A stretch of DNA of 64,000 bases from Bordetella sp. BOR01. Lineage in GTDB: Bacteria; Pseudomonadota; Gammaproteobacteria; Burkholderiales; Burkholderiaceae_B. Below the pieces are notes generated by a model. It worked only from the letters and a program-made list of their open reading frames with translations, had not been told where the DNA came from and searched no databases. Position numbers and translations under genes: made by a program. Numbering within the stretch: the stretch's first letter is position 1; each line of letters opens with the position of its first letter. The stretch spans positions 733,647 to 797,646 of the forward strand of contig NZ_JAHUWT010000004.1 of NCBI RefSeq assembly GCF_019218885.1. Reading direction: 5' to 3'. Below are positions 55,675 through 64,000 of the stretch, in pieces.

Positions 55675-57125
55675 GCACCGCCGCCGCAACCGCGCCAGTG
55701 ATCGAGCGCTGGGCAACCCAGCTGCGCATCGGATCGATACGCGCCGGTTCGACCGAGCCGTGGCTGGCCAGCGGCCGCATTACCCGTGCCACCGGCCTGG
55801 TGCTGCATGCCACCGGACTGCGCCTGCCCGTGGGCGCCGCCTGCCGCATCGAGATCGCACGCGGCCATGACCACTGGGCCGATGCCGAAGTCGTGGGCTT
55901 CGACGGCCACACGCTGTACCTGATGCCGCAAGCCGATATTTCGGGCCTGCCGCCGGGCGCGCGCGTGGTGCCCGGCGAACCGCCCTTACAACGCGCCATT
56001 CCCTTGCCGCGCAAGCCGGAACTCAACGGCAATGCCAAGCCCCAGCTGGGCCGCCATCTGCCGGTGGGCAATGCCCTGCTGGGCCGCGTGCTCGACGGTG
56101 CCGGCCGGCCGCTGGACAGCCTGGGCCCCCTGACTGGCGCCGAGCTGGCGCCCCTGTCGGCGCTGCCCATCAACCCCTTGTCGCGCGCCCCGATCGACAC
56201 CGTGCTGGACGTGGGCGTGCGCGCCATCAATGGTTTGCTGACCGTCGGCCGCGGCCAGCGCATGGGCTTGTTCGCCGGGTCTGGCGTGGGCAAGAGCGTG
56301 CTGCTGGGCATGATGGCGCGCTATACGCGCGCCGACGTGATCGTGGTGGGCCTGATCGGCGAGCGTGGCCGCGAGGTAAAGGAATTCATCGAGCACAACC
56401 TCGGACCCGACGGGCTGGCGCGTTCAGTGGTGGTAGCCGCCCCGGCCGACGTATCGCCATTGCTGCGCTTGCAAGGCGCCGCCTACGCCACCCGCCTGGC
56501 CGAGCACTTCCGCGACCAGGGGCTGGACGTGCTGCTGATCATGGATTCGCTGACCCGCTTTGCCATGGCGCAGCGCGAGATCGCCCTGGCCATCGGCGAG
56601 CCACCCGCCACCAAAGGCTACCCGCCATCGGTGTTCGCGCGCCTGCCTGCCCTGGTCGAGCGGGCCGGGATGGGCGCGCCCGGACCCAGCGGCAAAGCCG
56701 GTTCGATTACCGCGTTCTATACCGTACTGGCCGAAGGCGACGACCAGCAAGATCCGATTGCCGATTCCGCGCGCGCCATCCTGGACGGGCACGTCGTGCT
56801 GTCGCGCCACCTGGCCGAGGCCGGCCACTATCCCGCCATCGATATCGAAGCGTCGATCTCGCGCGCCATGACCTCGCTGATCCCCAATGCGCAATACGCC
56901 GTCGTGCGTCGCTTCAAGCAGACCTTGTCGCGCTACCAGCGCAATCGCGACCTGATCGCGGTGGGCGCCTACACCGCGGGCAACGACCCCCAGCTGGATG
57001 ACGCCATCGCCCGCTATCCGCGCCTGGAGGCGTTCCTGCAGCAGGACATCGGCGACAGCGTGGGCTATGACGCCGCTGTCGATCAATTGCGTGCTGCGTT
57101 CGAGACCAAGGAAACCTATGCCTAG
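55671..57125 (+). CDS. fliI: Flagellum-specific export ATPase FliI
   Basis: Hexameric ATPase of 484 residues, related to the F1 beta subunit, that primes export substrates. Walker A AGSGVGKS at about 202-209, [15 protein letters not shown] with the catalytic Glu, and Walker [15 protein letters not shown] near 286. [18 protein letters not shown] is a hallmark of type III ATPases. The start overlaps the fliH stop codon as ATGA. Confidence 0.96.
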   Translation: MSTAAATAPVIERWATQLRIGSIRAGSTEPWLASGRITRATGLVLHATGLRLPVGAACRIEIARGHDHWADAEVVGFDGHTLYLMPQADISGLPPGARVVPGEPPLQRAIPLPRKPELNGNAKPQLGRHLPVGNALLGRVLDGAGRPLDSLGPLTGAELAPLSALPINPLSRAPIDTVLDVGVRAINGLLTVGRGQRMGLFAGSGVGKSVLLGMMARYTRADVIVVGLIGERGREVKEFIEHNLGPDGLARSVVVAAPADVSPLLRLQGAAYATRLAEHFRDQGLDVLLIMDSLTRFAMAQREIALAIGEPPATKGYPPSVFARLPALVERAGMGAPGPSGKAGSITAFYTVLAEGDDQQDPIADSARAILDGHVVLSRHLAEAGHYPAIDIEASISRAMTSLIPNAQYAVVRRFKQTLSRYQRNRDLIAVGAYTAGNDPQLDDAIARYPRLEAFLQQDIGDSVGYDAAVDQLRAAFETKETYA

Positions 57126-57567
57126 CCAATTGCCCCTGGACACCCTGATCGGCCTGGCCAAAGAAAGCAGCGACGAGGCCGCGCGCGTGCTGGGCCGGCT
57201 CAATGCCGAGCGCAACCACGCCGAACAGCAGCTTTCGATGCTGCAGGATTACAGGCAGGATTATCTGGAACGGCTGCAAGCGGCCATGCAATCGGGCATG
57301 TCGGCCGCCGATTGCCACAACTACCAGCGCTTCATCGGTACCCTGGATGACGCCATCGGCCAGCAAACGGCCGTGCTGCGCCAGGCCGATACCCACCTGA
57401 CGCATGGCCGCACCCACTGGCAGCAACAACAGCGCCGCCTCAATTCCTTCGATGCGCTGGCAGAGCGCGAACGACGTGCCCTGGCAGTGCAGGAAGCGCG
57501 CCGCGAACAGCGCGCCAGCGACGAATTCGCCTCTCGCATGGCCTGCCGCCAGGCCGAAGCGTACTAG
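57118..57567 (+). CDS. fliJ: Flagellar export protein FliJ
   Basis: Coiled-coil protein of 149 residues, the gamma-like shaft of the FliI hexamer. Almost all of the sequence is helical and charged ([58 protein letters not shown]). It overlaps fliI by 8 nt. Weakly conserved in sequence, but length and location are exact. Confidence 0.9.
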   Translation: MPSQLPLDTLIGLAKESSDEAARVLGRLNAERNHAEQQLSMLQDYRQDYLERLQAAMQSGMSAADCHNYQRFIGTLDDAIGQQTAVLRQADTHLTHGRTHWQQQQRRLNSFDALAERERRALAVQEARREQRASDEFASRMACRQAEAY

Positions 57568-57607
57568 GGCCTGTTTACCCTAACCGACCGCCGATCAGGA
57601 TGTCCCC

Positions 57608-58918
57608 ATGACCGCGACTTCGCCCACCCCATTGCTTGTTCCCGCCGCCCCGCCGGCCCAGCCCAGGCGCAACGCCGTTGCGGGCGCCGGCCAGAAAGCA
57701 GACAGCTTCGCGCAGCAATTGGCCCGCCAGCGCAACAACGCCGCGGCCGGCGCGCGCCCGGACAGCAACGCCCCGGCCAGGACAACCGGAGGCAAGCCGG
57801 CAGGCAACACGGCAGGCGCCCAGGAACCCGTCGCCGAGGGACAGAATGATGCCCAGCTTGCCGACCCTGCCACCGTCGCAGCCGCCGGCGCCGCGGCTGT
57901 CCAGGTCCAGGCGCAGCCCTTGCCGGCCCCGCCCGCGGGCTTGCCCGCGCAGGCACTTGAGATCGCCGCGCAGGCCGCCCAGTTGCAGCAAGCGATACCG
58001 CCCGGCGCCACGCCGGGTGCCAGTGCCAGTGTCGATGCTGCTGCAACGCCGGGCCTGCCGGCGGCACCGGCGACTGCCATCTCGGTCGACACGGCCGGCG
58101 CGGCGGTTGCGCAAGCATCTGCCCCGCTGCCGGCCGCCACGACGCCAGCCAGGACGGCCGCACCGCATGCGGCAGCATCGGCTATCGCCAGCGTGCCCGA
58201 CGCGCGTGCCACAGCCCGCGATGCACGTGCCGCGCCGACGCCCGCCCCCCATCTTGCCGCCACGACATTCGAGAACCTGGTCCAGGCCGATGGCGAGGCC
58301 GACGCCGCTTTGCGCAGCGCAGCCGGCAATCCGCCGCTGGCCGGCACGAGTGGCCTGTCCGCCCACGCGGCCGGCACCGAGGCCGCCGCCGGCCTGGTCG
58401 CCGCCACGCCGCTGTTGGCCGCCCGCCCGGACACCGCGGCCTTGCTGCCACCCGGCGCCGGCCCCTTGGCGCTGGGCATAGGCACGCCCGTCGCAGCCAC
58501 GCCTGCCTGGGGCACCGACCTGGGCCGCCAACTGGTCATATTGAGCCACGACGCCACGCAAGGCCGGCAGACCGCCGAACTCCGGCTGGACCCTCCCGAT
58601 CTGGGGCCGTTGCGCGTCATGCTCAGCGTCACTGACGGCGTGGCCAGCGCCAGCTTTGTATCGGCCCATGCAGCGGTACGCCATGCGGTCGAAGCCGCGC
58701 TACCGCAACTGCAGCAGGCCCTGGCCCAGGCCGGCCTGTCGCTGGGGCAGGCCAACGTGGGCGAACATGGCGGGCAGTCCGGTTTCGACATGCAGCAACA
58801 CAACAGCCGCGGCCAAGGGCAAGGCGGTGGCGGGGATGGCCAGGCTACCGTGGCGCTTGCCTCGCAGGTGCCCGCCGCGGCACGCCGCGGCGACGGCCTG
58901 GTCGACACTTTCGCCTGA
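57608..58918 (+). CDS. fliK: Flagellar hook-length control protein FliK
   Basis: Molecular ruler of 436 residues. Residues 1 to about 290 are Ala/Pro/Thr-rich, typical of the stretched ruler. The Flg_hook domain (about 323-383) shows ELRLDPPDLGPLRVMLSV and VRHAVEAALPQLQQALAQAGL, and the tail after it is Gln/Gly-rich. It is exported during hook growth and flips FlhB specificity. The flagellar order fliJ-fliK-fliL supports the name. Confidence 0.92.
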   Translation: MTATSPTPLLVPAAPPAQPRRNAVAGAGQKADSFAQQLARQRNNAAAGARPDSNAPARTTGGKPAGNTAGAQEPVAEGQNDAQLADPATVAAAGAAAVQVQAQPLPAPPAGLPAQALEIAAQAAQLQQAIPPGATPGASASVDAAATPGLPAAPATAISVDTAGAAVAQASAPLPAATTPARTAAPHAAASAIASVPDARATARDARAAPTPAPHLAATTFENLVQADGEADAALRSAAGNPPLAGTSGLSAHAAGTEAAAGLVAATPLLAARPDTAALLPPGAGPLALGIGTPVAATPAWGTDLGRQLVILSHDATQGRQTAELRLDPPDLGPLRVMLSVTDGVASASFVSAHAAVRHAVEAALPQLQQALAQAGLSLGQANVGEHGGQSGFDMQQHNSRGQGQGGGGDGQATVALASQVPAAARRGDGLVDTFA

Positions 58919-59078
58919 ATCCTGCCGCGGCACCGCGCGCGGCTGGGGCGTATGGGCATGGCGCACCGCGCGCCCTGTCGCAATAGCCTGAGATACGCGG
59001 CTTTCGTGCTGTTTTTCGCCGGCAATCCTCCGTGGACTTTGCGGCAGAATCCCTTCATTCCCTAGTATCGATACCCTG

Positions 59079-59657
59079 ATGGCCACTACCAAGACTTCTT
59101 CCACGCCGGCGCGCAGCAGCCTGCCGCTGCGCGCATCCGGCGGCAGCCCGATCCTGCGCGGCCTTTTGTGGCTGATGGTATTGGCCACCGTTGCGGCAGC
59201 CAGCATTGCCGGCACCTGGTTCATCATGCATCGTCAGTACGCCGAATCGGCGGCGCCGGTGCGCCTGGGCGTGGGCAAGCCTGGCGCCGAACCGGCACAA
59301 ACCATATTCGTCGTGCCGCCGGCCGCGCCGGCACCGGTGCCGGCGCCCATCTTCATCCCGCTGGAAGCCTTTACGGTCACGCTGCAAAGCGCCGACAGCG
59401 AACGCATCCTGCACGTGGGCATCACCCTGCGCGCGGGCGATGAACAAACCCGCATGCGCATCGAGAAGTACATGCCCGAGGTACGCAGCCGCATCCTGAT
59501 GGTGCTGTCGTCGCAGCCGCCGGCGGCGGCCCAGTCGCCGCAAGGCAAGACCGACATGGCGCATGCCATCGTGGCCGCCGTCAACCAGCCGTTCTCGCCC
59601 TTGCCCGATGGCCAGCACGTCAGCGACGCCTTGTTCACCGCGTTCGTGGTGCAGTAA
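59079..59657 (+). CDS. fliL: Flagellar basal-body-associated protein FliL
   Basis: Single-pass inner-membrane protein of 192 residues that surrounds the stator. One helix at about 28-50 (LLWLMVLATVAAASIAGTWF) and a periplasmic FliL domain (FTVTLQSADSERILHVGITL; MRIEKYMPEVRSRILMVLSS). The 160-bp gap before it contains the palindrome GTATCGATAC (59065-59074), 5 bp upstream of the ATG. It is 2 bp upstream of fliM. Confidence 0.93.
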   Translation: MATTKTSSTPARSSLPLRASGGSPILRGLLWLMVLATVAAASIAGTWFIMHRQYAESAAPVRLGVGKPGAEPAQTIFVVPPAAPAPVPAPIFIPLEAFTVTLQSADSERILHVGITLRAGDEQTRMRIEKYMPEVRSRILMVLSSQPPAAAQSPQGKTDMAHAIVAAVNQPFSPLPDGQHVSDALFTAFVVQ

Positions 59658-59659
59658 GC

Positions 59660-60667
59660 ATGGCCTACGAGGCGTTTCTTTCGCAGGATGAGGTCGATGC
59701 ACTGCTGGCCGGCGTCACCGGCGAGAGCGACAGCAAGACCCGCGACGAAGCCGGCTCGAGCGGCGCGCGTGCCTACGACCTGAGTTCACCCGACCGCGTG
59801 GTGCGGCGGCGCATGCAAACGCTGGAGCTGATCAACGAGCGCTTCGCCCGGCACCTGCGGCACCTGCTGTTGAACTTCATGCGGCGCAATGCCGACATCA
59901 CAGTCGGATCGATCAAGATACTGAAATACGCCGATTTCGAGCGCAACCTGCCGGTGCCCAGCAATCTGAACATGATCCAGATGAAGCCGCTGCGGGGCAC
60001 AGCGCTGTTCACCTACGACCCCAGCCTGGTGTTCCTGGTGATCGATAGCTTGTTCGGCGGCGACGGCCGCTACCACACGCGTGTGGAAGGCCGCGACTTC
60101 ACCACCACCGAGCAGCGCATCATCCGCCGGCTGCTGAACCTGACGCTGGAGAGCTACGGCAAATCCTGGGAAGCGGTGTATCCCGTCGAATTCGAGTACG
60201 TGCGTTCCGAAATGCACACCAAGTTCGCCAGCATTACCGGCAACAACGAAGTGGTGGTGGTGTCGTCGTTTCACATCGAATTCGGCGCCACCGGCGGCGA
60301 TCTGAACATCTGCCTGCCCTATTCCATGATCGAGCCGGTGCGCGACCTGCTGACACGGCCGTTGCAGGAAGCCACCCTGGAAGAAGTCGACCAGCGCTGG
60401 ACCCACCAGTTGTCGCGCCAGGTGCGCAGCGCCGATGTCGACCTGACGGCAGAATTCGCCGCGATCCCGTCATCGATCCGCCAACTGGTGCGCCTGAAAG
60501 CCGGCGATGTGCTGCCCATCGAAGTGCCCCAGACGGTGATCGCCAGCGTCAATGGCGTGCCGCTGATGGAATGCGGCTACGGCGTCTTCAACGGCCAGTA
60601 CGCCTTGCGCGTGCAGAACCTGTTTACCTACGAAAGCGAGACTCACGAGGCCCCCGATCATGACTGA
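59660..60667 (+). CDS. fliM: Flagellar motor switch protein FliM
   Basis: C-ring protein of 335 residues that binds CheY-P. The N-terminal LSQDEVDALLAGV is the CheY-binding helix; RRRMQTLELINERFARHLRH and FGGDGRYHTRVEGRDFTTTEQR (quoted as FGGDGRYHTRVEGRDFT) belong to the CheC-like middle, and the C-terminal SpoA domain ends with GVPLMECGYGVFNGQYALRV. It overlaps fliN by 8 nt. Confidence 0.97.
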   Translation: MAYEAFLSQDEVDALLAGVTGESDSKTRDEAGSSGARAYDLSSPDRVVRRRMQTLELINERFARHLRHLLLNFMRRNADITVGSIKILKYADFERNLPVPSNLNMIQMKPLRGTALFTYDPSLVFLVIDSLFGGDGRYHTRVEGRDFTTTEQRIIRRLLNLTLESYGKSWEAVYPVEFEYVRSEMHTKFASITGNNEVVVVSSFHIEFGATGGDLNICLPYSMIEPVRDLLTRPLQEATLEEVDQRWTHQLSRQVRSADVDLTAEFAAIPSSIRQLVRLKAGDVLPIEVPQTVIASVNGVPLMECGYGVFNGQYALRVQNLFTYESETHEAPDHD

Positions 60668-61235
60668 CACGAACGAGCCCGGCCAGACCGGTCCTGGTTC
60701 GTCTGCCGCCCCGGCCGACGACTGGGCCGACGCGCTTGCCGAGCAATCCGCGGCGGCCCAGCCCCCCACCCAGGCCGACGGCCTGAAACCGCAGGACGAC
60801 TGGGCCGGCGCCATGGCCGAGCAAGCTGCGGCCACGCCGCCGAACCCCGCGCGCGCAGCCCCGGCGCCGATAGTGCCAACGGCGCCCGCGGCGCCTGCCG
60901 CACCCACGGCGCGGCCGGCCGGCAGCTCGGTATTCAAGCCGCTGGCCGACGGCCCGGGCAACACCGGCAACGACATCGACCTGATCATGGACGTGCCTGT
61001 CCAGTTGACGGTGGAACTGGGCCGCACCCGCCTTACCATCAAGAACCTTCTGCAACTCGGGCAGGGATCGGTGGTCGAACTCGATGGCCTGGCTGGCGAG
61101 CCAATGGACATCTTCGTCAACGGCTACCTGATCGCCCAGGGCGAAGTGGTGGTGGTGGAAGAAAAGTACGGCATACGCCTGACCGACATCATTACGCCGT
61201 CCGAGCGCATCAACCGCCTGAACAACCGTCGCTGA
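60660..61235 (+). CDS. fliN: Flagellar motor switch protein FliN
   Basis: C-ring base protein of 191 residues, longer than usual (about 135) because of a Pro/Ala/Asp-rich N-terminal extension containing two similar blocks (DDWADALAEQSAAAQPP and DDWAGAMAEQAAATPP). The SpoA domain (residues about 105-185) has LIMDVPVQLTVELGRTRLTI, LLQLGQGSVVELDGLAGEPM and GIRLTDIITPSERI. This duplicated acidic stretch may interact with FliH or FliM. Confidence 0.96.
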   Translation: MTDTNEPGQTGPGSSAAPADDWADALAEQSAAAQPPTQADGLKPQDDWAGAMAEQAAATPPNPARAAPAPIVPTAPAAPAAPTARPAGSSVFKPLADGPGNTGNDIDLIMDVPVQLTVELGRTRLTIKNLLQLGQGSVVELDGLAGEPMDIFVNGYLIAQGEVVVVEEKYGIRLTDIITPSERINRLNNRR

Positions 61236-61240
61236 ACATC

Positions 61241-61564
61241 ATGACGGAGTCTGCCGTGGTGCGCGTGGTGATCGGCTTGCTGCTGGTCTTGGCGGCCATC
61301 CTGGCTGCGGCCTGGCTGGCACGCCGCTCCGGCCTGGCCGGCCGCACGCGTAGCGGCCTGCTGCGCCAGGTGGCCTGCGTGCAAGTGGGCCCGCGCCAAA
61401 GCGTGACGGTGCTCCAAATCGAAGATACCTGGCTGGTGGTCGGCGTGACGCCCAGCCAGCTCACGCCCCTGCACACGCTGCCCGCGGGCACGGCGCCGCC
61501 GGCGCCGGCCGAACTCGGCGCGTTCGCCGGCAAGCTGTCGCAAGCGCTCAAGCGCCGCGGTTGA
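61241..61564 (+). CDS. fliO: Flagellar biosynthetic protein FliO
   Basis: Assembly factor of 107 residues for the FliP ring. One helix at the N-terminus ([20 protein letters not shown]) and a cytoplasmic domain with [20 protein letters not shown] and [18 protein letters not shown], the FliO signature. It lies 5 bp after fliN and 19 bp before fliP. Confidence 0.92.
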   Translation: MTESAVVRVVIGLLLVLAAILAAAWLARRSGLAGRTRSGLLRQVACVQVGPRQSVTVLQIEDTWLVVGVTPSQLTPLHTLPAGTAPPAPAELGAFAGKLSQALKRRG

Positions 61565-61583
61565 CCCCATTTTGCGTTCCACG

Positions 61584-62369
61584 ATGCCTATCAGCACGCC
61601 TTCTGCTCACCGCGGCCGCCGCTTGCCGCTGCTGCTTGCCGGCGCCGCGCTGGCCGGACTGGCCCTGTTGCCGGCCGATGGGGTGGCCCAGGCCACGCTA
61701 CCGGCACTGACCGCCACGCCAGGCCCCGGCGGCGCGCAGACCTACTCGCTCAGCATGCAGACCCTGCTGCTGATGACCTCGCTGTCGTTCCTGCCGGCAG
61801 CGCTGCTGATGATGACCGGCTTCACGCGCATCATCATCGTGCTGGGGCTGCTGCGCAGCGCGCTGGGCACTGCCATGTCGCCGCCCAACCATGTGTTGAT
61901 CGGGCTGGCCCTGTTCCTGACGTTCTACACCATGTCGCCGGTATTCGACCGCATCTACGCCGAGGCCTATCAACCGCTATCCGAAGGATCGATACCGTTC
62001 GAAACCGCGGTCGAGCGCGCCGCCGCGCCGCTGCATACCTTCATGCTGCACCAGACGCGCGAAAACGACCTGACGCTGTTCGCCAACCTGGCCAACCAGC
62101 CGGCGCTGGAAGACCCCTCGCAGGTGCCAATGAAGATCCTGGTCCCGGCCTTCATCACCAGCGAACTGAAAACCGCTTTCCAGATCGGTTTCACGATCTT
62201 CATTCCGTTCCTGATCATCGACCTGGTGGTGGCCAGCGTGCTCATGGCGCTGGGCATGATGATGGTGCCGCCCGTCACGGTGGCCCTGCCCTTCAAGCTG
62301 ATGCTGTTCGTGCTGGCCGATGGCTGGAACCTACTGCTGGGTTCGCTGGCCAGCAGTTTCTACCAATGA
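61584..62369 (+). CDS. fliP: Flagellar biosynthetic protein FliP
   Basis: Export-gate protein of 261 residues with an N-terminal signal peptide (about 1-35, ending GVAQA), typical of FliP. Family blocks: [60 protein letters not shown] and [23 protein letters not shown] 61584 is chosen; the TTG at 61572 would add four residues. Five copies form the core of the export gate. Confidence 0.96.
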   Translation: MPISTPSAHRGRRLPLLLAGAALAGLALLPADGVAQATLPALTATPGPGGAQTYSLSMQTLLLMTSLSFLPAALLMMTGFTRIIIVLGLLRSALGTAMSPPNHVLIGLALFLTFYTMSPVFDRIYAEAYQPLSEGSIPFETAVERAAAPLHTFMLHQTRENDLTLFANLANQPALEDPSQVPMKILVPAFITSELKTAFQIGFTIFIPFLIIDLVVASVLMALGMMMVPPVTVALPFKLMLFVLADGWNLLLGSLASSFYQ

Positions 62370-62381
62370 CGGTATCCCGCC

Positions 62382-62651
62382 ATGACTCCTGAAGCCGTCA
62401 TGTCGATGACCTACCAGGCGATGAAGATCGCCTTGGCGATGGCTGGCCCACTGCTGCTCATCACCCTGGCGGTGGGCCTGGTCATCGCCATATTCCAGGC
62501 TGCCACCCAGATCAACGAGATGACGCTGTCGTTCATCCCCAAGCTGCTGGCCATGTGCGGCGTCCTGGTGCTGCTGGGGCCCTGGCTGCTGGGCCTGATG
62601 ACCGACTACATCCGCCAGCTGCTCAGCCAGATCCCGCTGCTGGTCTCGTAG
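62382..62651 (+). CDS. fliQ: Flagellar biosynthetic protein FliQ
   Basis: Two-helix export-gate protein of 89 residues. AMKIALAMAGPLLLITLAVG and LVIAIFQAATQINEMTLSFIPK are the invariant parts, followed by a second helix (LAMCGVLVLLGPWLLGLMTD). Exact family length. It lies between fliP (12 bp) and fliR (30 bp). Confidence 0.96.
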   Translation: MTPEAVMSMTYQAMKIALAMAGPLLLITLAVGLVIAIFQAATQINEMTLSFIPKLLAMCGVLVLLGPWLLGLMTDYIRQLLSQIPLLVS

Positions 62652-62681
62652 CCGCGCCTGGACAGACCCGCCCGGCACGCC

Positions 62682-63470
62682 ATGATCGCCTTCACCCAGC
62701 AACAGCTCGATGCGTGGCTGCTGCAATTCCTGTGGCCCTTCGTGCGCATCCTGGCGCTGGTGGGCAGCGCGCCGCTGTTCTCGGAATCGACCATCCCGAT
62801 CCGCGTCAAGGTGGGCCTGGCCTTTGTGCTGACCGTGGCGGTGGTGCCCGGCCTGGAGCCGCCGCCGCCGATTCCCCCGGGCTCGTACGCCGGCCTGTGG
62901 CTACTGGGCCAGCAAGTGCTGATCGGCGTCGCCATGGGGTTCACCATGCGCATCGTCTTCGCGGCGGTGCAGACGGCCGGTGAATTCGTGGGACTGCAGA
63001 TGGGGTTGTCGTTTGCCTCGTTCTTCGATCCGGGCACCGGTGCCAACACGGCCGTGCTGTCGCGCCTGTTCAACATCGTGGCCATGCTGGTCTTCCTGGC
63101 GCTGGACGGCCACTTGCTGGTGCTGGCCGCGCTGGTACGTTCGTTCGACACCCTGCCCCTGGCCTTGATCGCGCTGGACCGCAATGGCTGGGGTATCCTG
63201 GCGCAGTGGGGCCAGACCATTTTTGTATCGGGCCTGCTGCTGGCCCTGCCGCTGATCTGCGCATTGCTGACCATCAACCTGGCCATGGGAATCTTGAACC
63301 GCGCGGCGCCACAGTTGTCGGTGTTTGCCGTGGGGTTTCCGGTCAGCCTGATTACTGGGTTGTTGTTGCTGGCCGTGGTGTTGCCGCAGGCGGCGCCGTT
63401 CCTGGAAGGCTTGCTGCGGGACGGGCTGCGGACCGTCAGCGAGGTGGTGGCGGGGCTGGCGGGGCAATAA
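62682..63470 (+). CDS. fliR: Flagellar biosynthetic protein FliR
   Basis: Polytopic export-gate protein of 262 residues. Blocks LALVGSAPLFSESTIPIRVK near 24, TMRIVFAAVQTAGEFVGLQM near 87, FASFFDPGTGANTAVLSRLF and LALPLICALLTINLAMGILN are conserved in FliR. It ends the fliF-R run. flhB and flhA are not in this window. The 102 bp behind it carry the terminator of the opposing chemotaxis gene but no clear one for this strand. Confidence 0.95.
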   Translation: MIAFTQQQLDAWLLQFLWPFVRILALVGSAPLFSESTIPIRVKVGLAFVLTVAVVPGLEPPPPIPPGSYAGLWLLGQQVLIGVAMGFTMRIVFAAVQTAGEFVGLQMGLSFASFFDPGTGANTAVLSRLFNIVAMLVFLALDGHLLVLAALVRSFDTLPLALIALDRNGWGILAQWGQTIFVSGLLLALPLICALLTINLAMGILNRAAPQLSVFAVGFPVSLITGLLLLAVVLPQAAPFLEGLLRDGLRTVSEVVAGLAGQ

Positions 63471-63521
63471 GGGCGAGTTGTCCATCAGTCTTGCAGCCAG
63501 GTACCTTCCCTGCAAGTTGGC

Positions 63522-63546
63522 AAAAAAAAGCGCCGGAAACCAGCGC
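63522..63546 (-). terminator. Rho-independent terminator of the chemotaxis receptor gene
   Basis: On the minus strand GCGCTGG-TTT-CCGGCGC forms a 7-bp stem with one wobble pair and a 3-base loop, followed by eight T residues (63522-63529). It is 26 bp after the stop codon of the leftward gene, so it is that gene's terminator. Confidence 0.85.
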
Positions 63547-63572
63547 GATGTGGGGGAGTCTGGCGGGTCTGT

Positions 63573-64000
63573 TTATGACTGGGCCACCATGGGTGCCGCG
63601 TAATTGCCCGTCAGTTGCTGAGCCGGCACCTCGATGACCTCGCCCGCGATGATCTTGAACACCGACACCGCCTCGGCCAGCCGCTGCGCCTGCTCCTGCA
63701 GCGAACCCGCCGCCGCCGCGGCCTCTTCCACCAGCGCCGCGTTCTGCTGCGTCACCTCGTCCATCTGCGACACCGCTCGGTTCACCTGGTCGATACCGCC
63801 CGACTGCTCTTCCGAGGCCGCCGAGATCTCGCCCATGATGTCCGTCACCCGCTTGACCGAGGCCACGATCTCCTGCATCGTCGCGCCCGCGCGCTCGACC
63901 TGCTGCGAACCCGTGCCCACCTTGCTGACCGAGTCCTCGATCAGCACCTTGATCTCTTTGGCCGCCTGCGCGCTGCGCTGCGCCAGCGAACGCACCTCGC
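63573..64000 (-). CDS. Methyl-accepting chemotaxis protein, C-terminal part (N-terminus beyond window)
   Basis: The visible 142 residues are the end of a receptor signalling domain: [20 protein letters not shown] just behind the hairpin tip, the long coiled coil ([40 protein letters not shown]) with methylation-type Glu/Gln pairs, and a tail of about 30 residues without a CheR-binding NWETF pentapeptide. The frame is open to the right edge, so the ligand-binding and membrane parts are unseen. It is opposite to the fliR gene. Confidence 0.95.
   Translation of the reverse strand, partial: EVRSLAQRSAQAAKEIKVLIEDSVSKVGTGSQQVERAGATMQEIVASVKRVTDIMGEISAASEEQSGGIDQVNRAVSQMDEVTQQNAALVEEAAAAAGSLQEQAQRLAEAVSVFKIIAGEVIEVPAQQLTGNYAAPMVAQS

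Overview
The window reads as one continuous stretch of a GC-rich betaproteobacterial chromosome, most likely Alcaligenaceae (Bordetella/Achromobacter group). The assignment rests on several Bug-type tricarboxylate receptors, TRAP carriers, the folC-SPOR-cvpA-purF block, FecI/FecR/TonB-receptor iron cassettes with PepSY/DUF3649/DUF3325 partners, and the flagellar gene order. Genus is inferred from gene content only. I see no insertion sequence, prophage, CRISPR array, rRNA or complete tRNA.

Layout. 1-4.3 kb: the start of a Bug receptor, a polar amino-acid ABC transporter (ATPase, permease, binding protein) and a divergent C45-type amidohydrolase. 4.3-4.75 kb: non-coding, with two large stem-loop elements whose loops are the same sequence in opposite orientation and whose stems differ yet stay self-complementary. 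4.75-8.9 kb: a fused 5-oxoprolinase/hydantoinase and a MarR-like regulator. 9.0-16.2 kb: a Fur box followed by an ECF sigma factor, FecR, a TonB-dependent receptor with an STN signalling domain, DUF4198, DUF3649, PepSY and DUF3325 proteins. 16.3-20.3 kb: TRAP transporter plus porin. 20.3-26.4 kb: a six-gene operon in the opposite direction (TRAP dctP-Q-M, DUF2848, amidase, DUF1445), separated from the porin by a strong two-way terminator. 26.4-33 kb: regulators (AraC, LysR, GATase1-AraC) paired with small transport or hydrolase genes, then ybbA/tesA whose start codons overlap. 33-42 kb: housekeeping genes ppiD, ugpQ, rlmJ, dsbB, purF, cvpA, a SPOR protein and folC. 42-46.8 kb: cupin, Bug receptor, CoA-transferase and acyl-CoA dehydrogenase with an IclR regulator. 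46.8-63.5 kb: flaG-fliD-fliS-fliT behind a consensus sigma-28 promoter, an extra FliK-like/FlhB-like pair and an unknown gene, fliE, then fliFGHIJKLMNOPQR. The window ends inside a methyl-accepting chemotaxis protein.

How it works together. Most of the window captures and degrades scarce organic nitrogen and carbon: each transporter sits with hydrolases or CoA enzymes for a probable shared substrate. The DUF1445 protein (a family that includes D-glutamate cyclase) and the 5-oxoprolinase-like enzyme could act on the same 5-oxoproline-type chemistry. The iron cassette is a cell-surface signalling system. The flagellar cluster supplies the filament cap and its chaperones, the MS ring, the C ring and the export gate. 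The most unusual non-protein features are the paired stem-loop elements (4339-4719), the shared palindromic end of tesA and ppiD (33257-33276), and an orphan terminator with a tRNA-like remnant upstream of ppiD (35287-35360).
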